DNA of 64,000 nt, from assembly GCA_016714125.1 (NCBI GenBank), contig JADJNX010000003.1, positions 310,001-374,000 on the forward strand. Direction: 5' to 3'. Made by a program: the position numbers and the translations under genes. The notes under the pieces are model-generated. The model was not told the origin of the DNA. It did not search any database and was given only the letters and a program-made list of their open reading frames with translations. The stretch is from Ignavibacteriales bacterium (GTDB lineage: Bacteria > Bacteroidota > Ignavibacteria > Ignavibacteriales > Ignavibacteriaceae). How positions within the stretch are numbered: the stretch's first letter is position 1; each line of letters opens with the position of its first letter. Positions 40,449 through 51,377 of this stretch are shown one piece after another.

Positions 40449-41435
40449 ATGTACTCTACCAGACTAAAAGCAGGAATCATTTCATTATTAGTGGGCATTT
40501 CAATGCTCATTATGAAATTCACAGCATATTATCTTACAAATTCGGCGGCGATCTTTTCAGATGCTCTGGAATCCATCGTTCACATTGCTGCAACTTCAAT
40601 GGCCCTCTTCAGCATCTACTATTCCTCCAAACCACCAGACAAAGAACATCCTTACGGACATGGAAATATGGAATACTTCTCAGCTGGGGTAGAGGGACTT
40701 CTTATTCTGATTGCTGCAATTGGAATCATCTATTACGCTGTTATGGATATAATTTATCCGCCCGGTATCGAAAAACTTGATATCGGTATGGGAATCATTG
40801 GACTTGCCGCTTTGATAAATCTGTTTCTTGGAATGTTTTTGGTCAAAACCGGTAAAAAAACCAATTCTCTGACTCTCGTGGCAGATGGGAAACATGTGCT
40901 CACTGACTCTTATACAAGTTTGGGAGTATTGATTGGGGTGACCATCGTCTTCTTCACCGATATCGAAATTATCGATCCACTATTCGCAATTTTTGTTGGG
41001 ATGAATATCATCTACACAGGATATACTCTGATGAGGGAAGCATTTGGAGGGTTAATGCATGAGGCGGACAGTTTGACAGTAGAGAAAGTTTCCACTGAAC
41101 TTGTTTCAATCAAAAAAAATGATTGGATAGATATTCATGAATTAAGATGCAGAAAATCAGGCAGTTTTGTTGCGATCGATTTTCATTTGATTCTTCCCTT
41201 TTATCAAACTATTAAAGAAGCTCACGACGAAGAGACGAGAATAAAAGCTCACATAAAGTCGAAATTTAACGAGTCGGATGTGATGATCCATTTCGATTAT
41301 TGTCAAAAAAAATTGTGCAAGTTCTGCACACTGGAAAGTTGCCACGAGAGAGAGGAAAAATTTACTACCGCTATCTCATGGGATACATCCAAAACCACCG
41401 GCAGACCGGTATATGAAATTTTTCCCAATAAATAA
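40449..41435 (+). CDS. Cation diffusion facilitator family metal transporter
   Basis: 328 residues. CDF proteins export zinc, iron, manganese or similar divalent ions by proton antiport at the inner membrane. About six hydrophobic segments are present, with the family motifs NSAAIFSDALESIVHIAAT, HPYGHGNMEYFSAG and LVADGKHVLTDSYTSLGVLI supplying the metal-site Asp and His residues. The cytoplasmic C-terminal domain ends in a cysteine cluster (CQKKLCKFCTLESC, spacing C-x4-C-x2-C-x4-C) seen in a CDF subgroup and probably binding metal. The next gene follows 15 bases later, so the two may be co-transcribed. The metal cannot be read from sequence. Confidence 0.92.
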   Translation: MYSTRLKAGIISLLVGISMLIMKFTAYYLTNSAAIFSDALESIVHIAATSMALFSIYYSSKPPDKEHPYGHGNMEYFSAGVEGLLILIAAIGIIYYAVMDIIYPPGIEKLDIGMGIIGLAALINLFLGMFLVKTGKKTNSLTLVADGKHVLTDSYTSLGVLIGVTIVFFTDIEIIDPLFAIFVGMNIIYTGYTLMREAFGGLMHEADSLTVEKVSTELVSIKKNDWIDIHELRCRKSGSFVAIDFHLILPFYQTIKEAHDEETRIKAHIKSKFNESDVMIHFDYCQKKLCKFCTLESCHEREEKFTTAISWDTSKTTGRPVYEIFPNK

Positions 41436-41450
41436 ATACAGGTAATAACC

Positions 41451-42434
41451 ATGTTGGATCTAAGCTACAAATACATGAATCTTCAGCTTAAAAATCCTGT
41501 TATCGCGGCTTCATCAGGCCAGACCAAAACTTTGGATAATCTGCAAAAACTCTACGATTACGGGGTTGGAGCTGTTGTTCTTAAAAGTTTTTTTGAGGAA
41601 TCTCTTCCAAAATCTCCTAAAATGAATCCTGAGGAAAATTATCATCCTGAGATCTATGAATATTTTGGATATGAACATGATAAATATTTTGGTTTAAAGG
41701 ACTATTGTAATCTGGTCTCAAATGCCAAAGCAAAATTTGATATTCCAATCATCGCAAGTATTAATTGTACAAGCGCCGACTGGTGGTTCAACTTTGCCGA
41801 ACAACTTGAGGCATCCGGTGCTGATGCAATTGAACTTAATGTATTCAACTATGCTTCATCAAAAAACTTTGCTTCCCCAAACATTGAAAAAATATATCTT
41901 GACATCGTAAAAGGTGTTAAAAATTCAGTTAAAATACCTGTTTCGATCAAACTTGGACAAAATTTTAGTTCCATTCCCCATTTTGTCTCCGGACTTGAAC
42001 AAAATGGAATTAACGGAATTGTTCTTTTTAATCGGTTTACCGATCTGGATATTGATATTGAGTCATTTAAATTCAAAACTTCATTTGAATTCAGCGAAAA
42101 ACATGAGTTTTTTGTTCCACTAAGATGGATTGCAATTCTCGCCAGACAAGTGAAATGTGGATTATGTGCTTCTACAGGTGTTAAAGGTTATGAGGAAGTG
42201 ATCAAATTTTTGTTGGCGGGTGCTTCTGCTGTGCAATTAGCCTCGGTAATCTATCAAAAAAGTCCGGCAGTAATTGGCGAAATTCTGAAGAATATTGAGG
42301 AATGGATGAAAAGGCACAACATCGAAAAGCTTGAAAGCATAAAAGGAAAACTGAGCTTTTCACCCGATGCTGAAGGTGTTGCAAATTATTATATGCGCTC
42401 TCAGTTCATGGAGAAAATTTCAGAGGTCGAGTAA
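41451..42434 (+). CDS. Dihydroorotate dehydrogenase-like protein (PyrD-related TIM barrel)
   Basis: 327 residues. It resembles the flavin-dependent dihydroorotate dehydrogenase barrel: MNLQLKNPVIAASSGQTK at the start, IIASINCTSADWWFNFAEQL, ADAIELNVFNY, VSIKLGQNFSS, and the phosphate-binding end GLCASTGVKGYEEVIKFLLAGASAVQLAS. Several positions differ from true PyrD, and this branch is usually annotated only as dihydroorotate dehydrogenase-like. Its substrate is therefore uncertain. No other pyrimidine gene is in the window. Confidence 0.85.
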   Translation: MLDLSYKYMNLQLKNPVIAASSGQTKTLDNLQKLYDYGVGAVVLKSFFEESLPKSPKMNPEENYHPEIYEYFGYEHDKYFGLKDYCNLVSNAKAKFDIPIIASINCTSADWWFNFAEQLEASGADAIELNVFNYASSKNFASPNIEKIYLDIVKGVKNSVKIPVSIKLGQNFSSIPHFVSGLEQNGINGIVLFNRFTDLDIDIESFKFKTSFEFSEKHEFFVPLRWIAILARQVKCGLCASTGVKGYEEVIKFLLAGASAVQLASVIYQKSPAVIGEILKNIEEWMKRHNIEKLESIKGKLSFSPDAEGVANYYMRSQFMEKISEVE

Positions 42435-42444
42435 AACCACAGTA

Positions 42445-43276
42445 CTATAACTCCTCTGTGTAAACAAGGTATTCAGGCGGAAGTGACAAAGTGAAAGCTT
42501 CCGCCAACTCTTCTGTTGCAAAAATCCCAAAAACTGTGGATCCACTGCCACTCATCAATGAAAATGAGGCTCCCGAGCTTAACATTGATGCCTTCAAATC
42601 ACCTATTTCAGGGTGAATAGAAAAACAGTCTGCTCAAAAGTGTTAACAACAACATCCTTCAACTCATTGTAATCATTGATGATACGTCCGCTCAGTTCAA
42701 GAAGATTAAAACCCGGTATTGATGGATTACAATTTTTGTAAGCTTGTGCTGTGGAGACATGGATACCAGGGTTAACTACTACAATCGTTCCCTCTAATTT
42801 GAGATCAATTTCAATTAACTGCTCCCCTCTTCCGGATGCAAAAGAAGGATAAGGATGAATAAAAAATGGAACATCTGAACCAAGTTGTAAACCAAAATCA
42901 CTCAATTCTGTTTTAGAAAATCCTAAATCAAATAGATCATTTAACCCAAGCAAAACAGAAGCTGCGTTTGATGAACCTCCTCCCAGGCCCGCTCCCAATG
43001 GAATATTTTTATTTAAAATAATCCTGCAGTTGAGTGGTTTGCCTGTTTTTGTTCAAGAAGTTTAACCGCCTTATAAATCAGGTTATTGGAGGGGTCATCA
43101 TTAAGTTCCGGCAGATTACACTCGATAAGTAGATGGTCACTTTCGCGAATAATTATCTCATCACTTAGTCTTAAGGGATAAAATATCGTCTCAATATTGT
43201 GGAACCCGTCACTCCGTTTCTCTGTGATGAACAAACCAAAGTTTATCTTGGATAATGAGTTGATTATCAATTTCAT
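42445..43276 (-). CDS. ispE: 4-diphosphocytidyl-2-C-methyl-D-erythritol kinase (two frameshifts)
   Basis: About 277 residues. IspE phosphorylates CDP-methylerythritol in the non-mevalonate route to isoprenoids. GHMP-kinase motifs are visible: the start SLSKINFGLFITEKRSDGFH, the glycine-rich ATP loop LGAGLGGGSSNAASVLLGL and the third motif LMSGSGSTVFGIF. The frame changes near 43053 (repaired reading KTGKPLNCRIILNKNIP) and near 42618 (HPEIGDLKASMLSSG). The stop is at 42445. The gene converges with the plus-strand PyrD-like gene and lies downstream of the GT9 genes on the same strand. Confidence 0.9.
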
Positions 43277-43300
43277 CTTTTAATTCAACTCTTTCTTTTC

Positions 43301-44430
43301 TTAAGCACGGTGTAATGCAATTTCGACAGCGGCTTTAACAACGGCATTAAATATCCCATCGAGGTCGATCTGATCGATACATTCAAGATTATAGGGACAA
43401 GTTTTTTTCCAGCAAGGAGCACACTCAAGTTTCTCAGGATAAAACATTACGCCATTGTCGTAGAGATCTATCTCTGTCCAACAACTTAAACCAAACCACG
43501 ACACTATATATTTTTCCAGTGCGATTCCGAGATGCATTCCAAATGAATCCCCCGTGACGATTATATCAGCCAGTGACTCGTGAACAGCCCCCATCCTTAC
43601 ACCCTCATTTGTTGGTGTGCTGATTATTTCCAACGGGAATGTATTGGCTATTTCATTGTTTCTTTCTGCATCCTCCGGACCACCAAGCAATATTACCTTA
43701 AAGTCTGTTTCCTTTAAAATCCTGTCGATTAGGTGTAAATGTTGATCCACTCTCATCTTTTTATTTGGGAATAGAGTGGAACATCCGGTGTTAAACCCGA
43801 CAATTATCTCTTTTTTATGAAATCCATACCTTTTTCTTAATCCTGCGACTTTATTATTTTCTTCTTTAGAGAGTGAAAACACATATCTTGTTCTTTCATA
43901 CTCAAGGTCCAGAGTTTCTGCAACATATTCCTGTTTCGTTTTACGGTTCACTCTGAATTTAAGATTATCGTCCAGACCAAGCATGTAGTTATAATGTGCA
44001 CCTGCATTAACCGGCACTATTTTTCCCTCCTTGTCGAGCCCAAATCCTTTTTCTCTTCAGCATGCATTGAATTGAGCATGGCGCACGCTTTATGTGATTT
44101 GTCAAGATTGACCGCAATATCAAAGTGAATATTTCTAAGAATATTAAGCGATTCAAAATTGTAGATAAATACCTGTTCGAGTAGAGGATTATTCTCAAGT
44201 AAAGGAGCAGAAATTTTTTCAGTGACCCAATAGATGGATGAAACCGGATATTTTTTCTTTAGCAGAGGCAGTTGAGCTGTTGTCATAAGCACATCCCCCA
44301 TTGCATCAAGATTTATGATAAGAATCTTGACACCCATGGGTGAATCTTCTTTACATCCCTGTTCGAGGCAGTTGTGCCCGGGAAAACACGGTTTATATCC
44401 GTTAAAATGTTTACAGTCAGGTATTTTCAT
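43301..44430 (-). CDS. GT9 family glycosyltransferase with N-terminal Cys cluster (one frameshift)
   Basis: About 376 residues. It resembles ADP-heptose:LPS heptosyltransferases: ILIINLDAMGDVLMTTAQL near the N-terminus, then VGFNTGCSTLFPNKKM, VILLGGPEDAERN and IIVTGDSFGMHLGIAL. The frame changes near 44020. Before the fold is a cysteine-rich leader (CKHFNGYKPCFPGHNC) and the tail holds another (CAPCWKKTCPYNLECID). Both are known in one GT9 branch, whose metal or redox role is not established. It is the third of three GT9 genes transcribed together, overlapping the previous one by 14 bases, and probably builds LPS core or a surface glycan. Confidence 0.82.
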
Positions 44431-45501
44431 GTCTTTTTAATTCATCATTTAAAAATGGATCAAATTTCTCCATCACCTGCAAAAACTTTACATCTTTCAG
44501 CGTGGGTGATGAGGTTACTACTGCTTCATATCGAGTATTATACGGATACCAGATGATATCCTCCGTTTCATATTTCACATATAATCCAAATACCGGGATA
44601 TTATAAATTGATGCCAGGTGGACCGTGGCAGTATCCGGGCTAAAAAGGAGATTAATTTTCCCGACCATTGCACAAAATTCTCCAAAACCCGGTGTGTAAT
44701 AAGTTCTTTCCGAATAAGGATCAATTTCCAGACTCAATTTAATATCTCTGGTTGAACACAGCAAAAGATATTCTATCTTTTTTTCTTTAAGATACACTAC
44801 AAGTTTTCGGAAATTTTCTGTCCCCCAATAACGCGCCATGCTTCCGGCGGAAATATTGATGCCAACAATAAACCCCGAATCACTAAATTTTCCCGCAAAA
44901 TAACGGTTAACATTTTCAATATCTTCTTTTGACGGAAAATATCTAATCTCAGGAGTTGTTAAAATACCTTCCATCTTTTGATCACCTACAACAAGTTCAA
45001 TCAGTTTTAAACATCTCTCAATAACATGAAATTTCCTTGGATCAAGTTTATCAACAAGATGAGTAAAAAGTTGAAAATTGCCTCTTTTAATCCTGCCACA
45101 TATTCCACTTTTAACTTCTTAAGGATATAGCTTACAGTTACCGAGACATCATCATGCAGATCAAAAACAGCTTTATACCCCATTTGGTTGATCTTTTTAA
45201 GCAGTTTCCCGATTCCCTCTGTCCCTTTTTCGTAGATGATCACATTGGTGATATCGGGGTTATTACGAAAAACAAAGTGATTATGACGGTCGGCAAGAAT
45301 GGTAATCTCACACCCGGTCGTGAGCTTCAACTGATGAAGGAAAGGAGTAACAACAAGGGCATCACCAATCCTGTTGAGTCTGATACATAATACCTTGTCA
45401 CCTTTGGCAAGTTGAATTCGGGTATTACTTTTTTTTCGTTTTCCGGAGAACAGTATCCAGCGAAGAAACAATTTTTTGAAGAAAATCTCTATTTTTTTCA
45501 T
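44417..45501 (-). CDS. GT9 family glycosyltransferase (one frameshift)
   Basis: About 361 residues in two frames joined near 45030. The N-terminal domain has VLCIRLNRIGDALVVTPFLH, typical of heptosyltransferases. The C-terminal nucleotide-sugar domain has VGINISAGSMARYWGTENF, YLLLCSTRDI and LLFSPDTATVHLASIYNIPV. The reading frame start at 45501 shares one base with the stop of the gene before it, so translation is coupled. It likely adds a sugar to lipid A-core or another envelope glycan; the donor sugar is unknown. Confidence 0.82.
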
Positions 45502-46535
45502 CAGATTAAGGGTTTTATGTCGTTTTTAGTTAAGAGAATATCTATTTTTGACATCACCCTCTCGACAGGAAGTTCGAGGAAACACTCATGTTTTCTGTTA
45601 CATTGGAGCAAGTTACAGCAGATGCAATCAAGTTCATCAAGCCTCACTGTTTCATGTTTAACACCATAAGGTCCTTGAAGAGCAGGGTCTGTGGGACCAT
45701 GAAGAGCAAGGGTTGGAACAGACAAGGCAGATATAAAGTGCATTGGTCCACTGTCATTAGCAACTGCAAATAAACACCCCAAAGCCATAGCTCCCATCTC
45801 CATGAAGGTTGTTTCGGGGGATAAAACAGCTTTTTCGGCCATAATTTCTTTAATTTTTTTTGCCTCTTCAAGATCTCCCTTTCCCCAGAGTATTAAGGAA
45901 GTCAGGCCATATTTTTCATAAATTTTTTCACCAATCTCTGCAAATTTTACCGGATCACACCTTTTTGATTCCCAACCACCACCCGGAACAAGAGCACAAA
46001 ATTTTATGCCGGCTTTTTGTGAGTTAAAAAATTCTTTGGCTTTCTCTCCGGCTTCTTTTGATACCACAAGGAATTGTTCGCGATGTTTTATCTCAATCCC
46101 GATTTTTTCAAGAAACAGAAGATGAAGTTCACCAGCATGATGTTTCCCACGCTCAGCGGGACCGTAAAGATTGTACGCGTATTTCCTTCCCCGGTATGGA
46201 AAACCCGCTCTGAATTTTGCACCACTCCCAAAAGTGAGTTGCGCTGATTTTGGGTTTGAATATAGATCAATCACCAAATCATATTTTCGTCGCCTTATTT
46301 CCAGAATTTTGGAGGCAATTTCAAATCTGTTTGAAAAATTATAAACCAACACTTCATTTATAAGTGGGATTTCCCTCAACAAATGTGCAGAAGGTTTCTC
46401 TGTCAAAAAATCGATAATTGCATCAGGATACTGCGATTTTATGTTTTTCAACACCACTGTGCTGAGAATAACATCACCAATACCCCTGAATTTAATCAAC
46501 AATATTTTCTTTATTTGAGATTTCCGGAGGAGCAT
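45501..46535 (-). CDS. GT9 family glycosyltransferase (heptosyltransferase-like)
   Basis: 344 residues and intact. The start ILLIKFRGIGDVILSTVVL is the GT9 N-terminal motif. The C-terminal half shows FCALVPGGGWESKRCDPVKF, SLILWGKGDLEEA, AVANDSGPMHFISALSVPTLA and a Cys-containing tail (LDELDCICCNLLQC). It is the first of three GT9 genes in a run on the minus strand and is divergent from prmC. The group should assemble an LPS core or similar glycan. Confidence 0.88.
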   Translation of the reverse strand: MLLRKSQIKKILLIKFRGIGDVILSTVVLKNIKSQYPDAIIDFLTEKPSAHLLREIPLINEVLVYNFSNRFEIASKILEIRRRKYDLVIDLYSNPKSAQLTFGSGAKFRAGFPYRGRKYAYNLYGPAERGKHHAGELHLLFLEKIGIEIKHREQFLVVSKEAGEKAKEFFNSQKAGIKFCALVPGGGWESKRCDPVKFAEIGEKIYEKYGLTSLILWGKGDLEEAKKIKEIMAEKAVLSPETTFMEMGAMALGCLFAVANDSGPMHFISALSVPTLALHGPTDPALQGPYGVKHETVRLDELDCICCNLLQCNRKHECFLELPVERVMSKIDILLTKNDIKPLI

Positions 46536-46622
46536 GGCAAATTTTCTATCTCTTGTTCATATATTTCTTCCCTGCAAATCTATTAATTCTATTTTAGTTA
46601 TCCAATTTTTGAAAATTTTAAC

Positions 46623-47486
46623 ATGCCGACTGTACTGGAAATCCTGGACAAATCCACAAAATTTTTAGATGAAAAAGGGATTGAATCCCCCCGTCTTAAT
46701 GCCGATCTGTTGATGGCTCATGTTTTGACCTGTAAAAGACTTGATCTCTATATGATGTTCGACCGTCCTTTAAAAGAGCCTGAACTTGAATCTTACAGAG
46801 AATGCATCAGGCGAAGAATCAAATTTGAACCACTCCAATATATTGTTGGGAATGTTGAATTTTTTGGTTTAACTTTGGAGGTCAACTCTTCCGTTTTGAT
46901 TCCAAGGCAGGAAACTGAATTATTGGTGGATATAATAGTTCAGGAAAATAAAGATCGTTCAGGGCTCAAAATCCTCGATATTGGCACAGGAAGTGGTAAT
47001 ATCGCGATATCTCTTGCAAAAATGTTACCCGGATCAGAGGTTACCACAATAGATGTAAGCGAAGCGTCAATTTTAACAGCAAAAAAGAATGCAACTCTAA
47101 ATTCAGCAACAAATATCAATTTTATAACATCTAATGTAATCGATTTTTTTAACTATCAAAATGGTAACACTGGTGAGTTGTTCGACCTGATTATCTCCAA
47201 TCCCCCTTATGTTTCAAACTCCGATTACCTAAAAGTGCAGGAAGAAGTTTTAAAGTATGAACCTTCAATAGCTGTAACTGACTTCGCTGATGGCTACAAA
47301 TTTCATTCTGAAATAATTTCAAAATCTTTGTTAAATCTCAAACAAAATGGGAAAGTTTACCTTGAGATGGCTCTCGGTCAGGATGAAACACTCTCCGGGA
47401 TGATGGTTTCGGCAGGATATTCAAATATTGAAGTATATCGGGATTATAACAAAATTAAAAGATTTATCAGAGGGATGAAGGCATAA
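46623..47486 (+). CDS. prmC: Peptide chain release factor N5-glutamine methyltransferase
   Basis: 287 residues. PrmC methylates the GGQ glutamine of release factors 1 and 2 with S-adenosylmethionine. It shows the N-terminal helical domain (SPRLNADLLMAHVL), LIPRQETELLVD, the SAM loop ILDIGTGSGNIAISLAKML and the catalytic NPPY motif (LIISNPPYVSNSDY). It overlaps dtd by one base (TAATG), so the two are translationally coupled. The gene is intact. Confidence 0.95.
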   Translation: MPTVLEILDKSTKFLDEKGIESPRLNADLLMAHVLTCKRLDLYMMFDRPLKEPELESYRECIRRRIKFEPLQYIVGNVEFFGLTLEVNSSVLIPRQETELLVDIIVQENKDRSGLKILDIGTGSGNIAISLAKMLPGSEVTTIDVSEASILTAKKNATLNSATNINFITSNVIDFFNYQNGNTGELFDLIISNPPYVSNSDYLKVQEEVLKYEPSIAVTDFADGYKFHSEIISKSLLNLKQNGKVYLEMALGQDETLSGMMVSAGYSNIEVYRDYNKIKRFIRGMKA

Positions 47487-47935
47487 TGAGAGCACTTGTC
47501 CAAAGAGTTAGTGAAGCCGGAGTTTATATCAACGATCCCGTTTACTCAGCTGAGACTAAAGCGGGAATGGTAATTCTCCTTGGAGTTAAAGAAGGTGATA
47601 CAATTCAGGATGTAATCTTCGTAGCTGATAAATGCTCCAATCTCAGGATATTTGAAGATGATAACGGAAAAATGAACATCTCAATTAAAGAGACAGGTGG
47701 AGAAGTTTTAATTATTTCCCAATTTACACTCTATGGTGAAACAGCCAAGGGAAATCGTCCGGCATTTACACTTGCTGCCAAACCTGACGTTGCAAATGAA
47801 CTTTATGAGGCTTTTGTTGAGAGAATGAAAGAAAATCTTGGGCCACAAAAGATTAAAACAGGAATATTTGCTGCAATGATGACTGTTAAGATTATTAATG
47901 ATGGACCGGTTACGCTCCTCGTGGAGTCTAAATAG
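47486..47935 (+). CDS. dtd: D-aminoacyl-tRNA deacylase
   Basis: 149 residues, exact family size. Dtd hydrolyses D-amino acids wrongly attached to tRNA. The signatures MRALVQRVSEAGVYIND, SQFTLYGETAKGNRPAF (the SQFTLYG active-site loop) and the C-terminal motif NDGPVTLLVES (the GP-containing loop that excludes L-residues) are all present. It is coupled to prmC upstream, and the next gene starts with GTG overlapping its stop codon. The gene is intact. Confidence 0.95.
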   Translation: MRALVQRVSEAGVYINDPVYSAETKAGMVILLGVKEGDTIQDVIFVADKCSNLRIFEDDNGKMNISIKETGGEVLIISQFTLYGETAKGNRPAFTLAAKPDVANELYEAFVERMKENLGPQKIKTGIFAAMMTVKIINDGPVTLLVESK

Positions 47936-48882
47936 TGACTCCAACAAAAAAATGTGATGGATCAATTGCCCTCTTTTTTATCGATGGAATCGGAATCGGA
48001 GAAAATGATTCAACCAAAAATCCTTTTTTCTCCTATCCTTTTAAGATATTTAATAAAATTTTTAAAACAACTCCCTGGTTGGGAAATGTACCTCTTTATA
48101 GTGAACATGGCGTTCTCTTCCCCGTTGATGCCGCTCACGGATTTGGAGGTTTCCCAAAGTGGAACAGGGCAACTCTCCATTTTTGGTGGTTTTGATGCTA
48201 TTGAAGCATTTGGTGGTCATTTTGGTCCCTATGCCCCGCTTTCAGTGGTTGACAAAATATATAAATCAAATCTCTTCATGGATGTTACCAAAGCGGGGTA
48301 TGCATTTCAAATTTTTAAACGCTTATCCCAGACCATTTTTTGATCATATCAGAAAAAAACCAAAAAGATTAAACGTCACTGCGCATTGTATGATTTCTTC
48401 AGGGATTCCCTTTAATAAATCACGCCAAGTGTATGACAAACAAGCACTTACTGCGGAGATTACAAACTACAGGTGGCGAGGCAAACTCGGTTCAAAATTG
48501 CCGGAAATAACTCCTGAAGAAGCGGGTAAAATATTTTTGCGAAATATGAGAAAAAATGACCTTTCAGTGTTTGAGTATTACCTTGACAGATTATGCCGGA
48601 CATCGACGCTATGATGGAAAGATTGAAGAGATTTGTGAAATTCTTGATCGCTTTCTGCTCTACATCATGAAAAATTTTGATCACGAAAAAAATACTCTGA
48701 TGGTTTGTTCAGATCATGGAAATTTTGAAGACATTTCAATTAAAACCCACACCAAAAACCCCTCATTTTTTATTTCTTATGGCAAATATGCAGATCAAAT
48801 AAAGTCAAAGGTGGATAATTTATCCAAAATAATGCCTGTCATTCTGGAACTGTTGAAGAAGAATGAAAAGTCTCTCCCTTGA
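47935..48882 (+). CDS. Alkaline phosphatase superfamily metalloenzyme, phosphoglycerate-mutase-like (three frameshifts)
   Basis: About 316 residues, spread over four frames (changes near 48130, 48300 and 48595). Motifs of the phosphopentomutase and cofactor-independent phosphoglycerate mutase group are seen: LFFIDGIGIGEND at the start with the first metal Asp, PQSGTGQ with the nucleophile Ser or Thr, FGGHFGPYAPLS, TDYAGHRR and CSDHGNFEDIS with the second metal site. The start GTG overlaps the dtd stop. It may be a mutase or a phosphatase of an unknown phosphosugar. The number of breaks is high even for this window. Confidence 0.72.
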
Positions 48883-51373
48883 TGATTTAAAGTATTACCC
48901 GGCGATACCCTTTACTCTCGCCCTCTCCTTGGGATTCTAATTCAGGATACCAGTCCCCTCCCTTTGTTCTACCTCTTTTCTCTGTGCTTTGCACTTTCAT
49001 TCCTGCTACTTATATTCTTAAAAAGAAGAGGATTAATTCGTCTTATTCCCCTTCTTTCTTTGCTATTGGGCTATTGTTCAGGGTCGATACTTTACACTCT
49101 CTCCACAAATGATTTTAATAAAGATCCCTTTGCTCAAAAGCAGATAAACCACATACGACTATCAGCAACCGTGAATAAAATCACCGAAATGAATTCAGAA
49201 AATGTGGAATTCACCGGTAGTGTTATCGAAGCGACATATGATTCTATTTATAAAGATGTTACCACGGGAAAAAGAAACAGGATAAAACTTACAAAGGAAC
49301 TTCAAGGGAGCATCGAATTTGTATTTAAGATTAAAGAACCTGAAGATTCACTATTAAATATCCTTAAGAAAGAGCTTATTCCGGGAAGGGTTGTTAACAG
49401 TTTTGGTAATTTTACCATTCCCCCAAAACAACGCAATCCCGGTGGATTTGATTATCAAGACTATCTCCAACGACAATTTATCTCAGGATTGGTTTATATC
49501 GATAAAGATTCGTTAATCGAAATCTCGGGTGAATATTCTTTTTTATCCGGAAGCATTTATCTATTTAGAAAGTCGATTGGCGAGAAGATTGATGAACTCC
49601 ACTCTCCATCTACGGCTGCTATTTTACGAGGTTTGATAATAGCTGACAGATCCGAAATTGATGAAAATGTGGTAAATGGGTATGTAAATACCGGAATTGC
49701 CCACATCCTTGCTGTTTCCGGCTTTAATGTCGCGATAATTTATCTTCTTAGCCTTCTGTTATTACAAAAATTCAGACATAAAAACCGCCTCATTGAACTT
49801 GTTTTAAGACTGTTAGTACTTTCCCTCTTTCTTGTCATTACTCAGTTTCAAACTACTGTCGTCAGAGCCGTCTTGATGTTTACTGTCCATTCTGTCCTCT
49901 TTTATTCAGGAAGATTAAATAACAGATGGAACACCCTTGCTCTAACAGCACTTTTAATATTGGTGTTCAACCCACAAGACCTCTTTTCAGTAAGTTTCCA
50001 GCTCTCGGTTATGGCAGTGGCAAGTCTGTTTTGTTGCAGAATATAGTTTCCGGAATCAGATTTAATGTAAACTCAAAAATTGTCACTTTGAACAATGGAC
50101 CTGCAAAAAGAGTTTATCACTCAAATTTCTGATTCATGGATATTTAGACAATCATTTGATCTGATTCTGATGACTCTTCTGGTACAATTTGGTATGCTGC
50201 CATTTTTGATAATATATTTTGGTAAAATTTCAATTCTCTCACTTCCGGCGAATCTGGTGGCGATCCCAACTTCGTCCGGTTTACTGCTAAATGGGTTAGT
50301 GACATTGATCCTATCTCCACTATCCACAAAAATTGCCTCAATATTTGCAGCCGGTTCGGATTTTACAAATGACCTGCTTAACTCTTTTATTTTTCCACTT
50401 GACGAACTACATTTTGGAATAATCGAATATGGATCATTCACATTTTATGATGTAATTGTCTTTTATCTTTTGATCGTTTTGTTAATCATCATTTTTATCA
50501 GAAATAATGAGTGGAAATGGCGGACTGCAGCCATATGGGTCTCAGTGGTTATATTCACTGCGTCTCATTTGGTTTCTGGTTCTCACCTTTGAAGTCAGGT
50601 TGTTCGCACCTTATGTCGATAGATGTGGGTCAAGGAGATTGTTATCTACTCCAAACATCTGACAACACTACCATCCTGATTGATGCAGGTAAGCTTGAAA
50701 AAAGTTATGACGCAGGGAAAATGACCATAATCCCGGTTCTTAAAAAGCTTGGAATCGATAAGATAGATGCCGCATTCATATCTCATTATGATAATGACCA
50801 CGCAGGTGGGATGATTTCACTTATCCGGGCAGGTCTGATCAAAAAACTTTATCTCCCGCCTCCCGACACATCAAGTCTCGATGATCTAACACTTTTTAAC
50901 TTGCTTAGCAAACACGAAAATTTTGAATTAATCACAAAGGGAAATATTTTCTCAAAAAAAGGTATTACAATTGATTTACTTACAAACTTTGATTCAATCC
51001 CAGTAGAATTTAGCTCTAATCAGAGAAGTGCAGTACTTATGGCAACGCTCGAAAACCAAAAAATCCTGTTTACTGGTGACCTGGAAAAAGATGGTGAATT
51101 AGAGTTAATCAGAAAAAATATAAATTTGAAATGTGATTTATTGAAAGTTGGGCATCATGGCAGCCGTTTGGTACTTCAAATGAATTTCTAAAGAGTACCC
51201 AACCTTCGGTTGCGCTGATTAGTGCCGGAGATTTCAACCTGTATAAGCATCCTCACCCTCTTGTAATTGAAAGACTTGAAAATCAGAATTGTAAAATTTT
51301 CAGAACTGATCTTGAAGGTGCTTTGATTTTTAGAATTGAAAATGGAACCATAATGAAAGTGAATTGGAGATAG
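48863..51373 (+). CDS. comEC: ComEC/Rec2 family DNA uptake channel (about five frameshifts)
   Basis: About 836 residues. ComEC carries single-stranded DNA across the inner membrane in natural transformation. The start (MKSLSLDDLKYYPAIPFTL) is in a frame that stops near 48940. The N-terminal DUF4131/OB-like part and the membrane Competence region follow (AAILRGLIIADRSEID, GIAHILAVSGFNVAIIYLLS, FQLSVMAVASLF). The C-terminal metallo-beta-lactamase domain shows SIDVGQGDCYLLQT, AFISHYDNDHAGGMISLI and LLKVGHHGS. Frames change near 48940, 50033, 50107, 50590 and 51165, and the restored tail ends at 51373. The start overlaps the previous gene by 20 bases. Confidence 0.88.
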
Positions 51374-51377
51374 ATTA

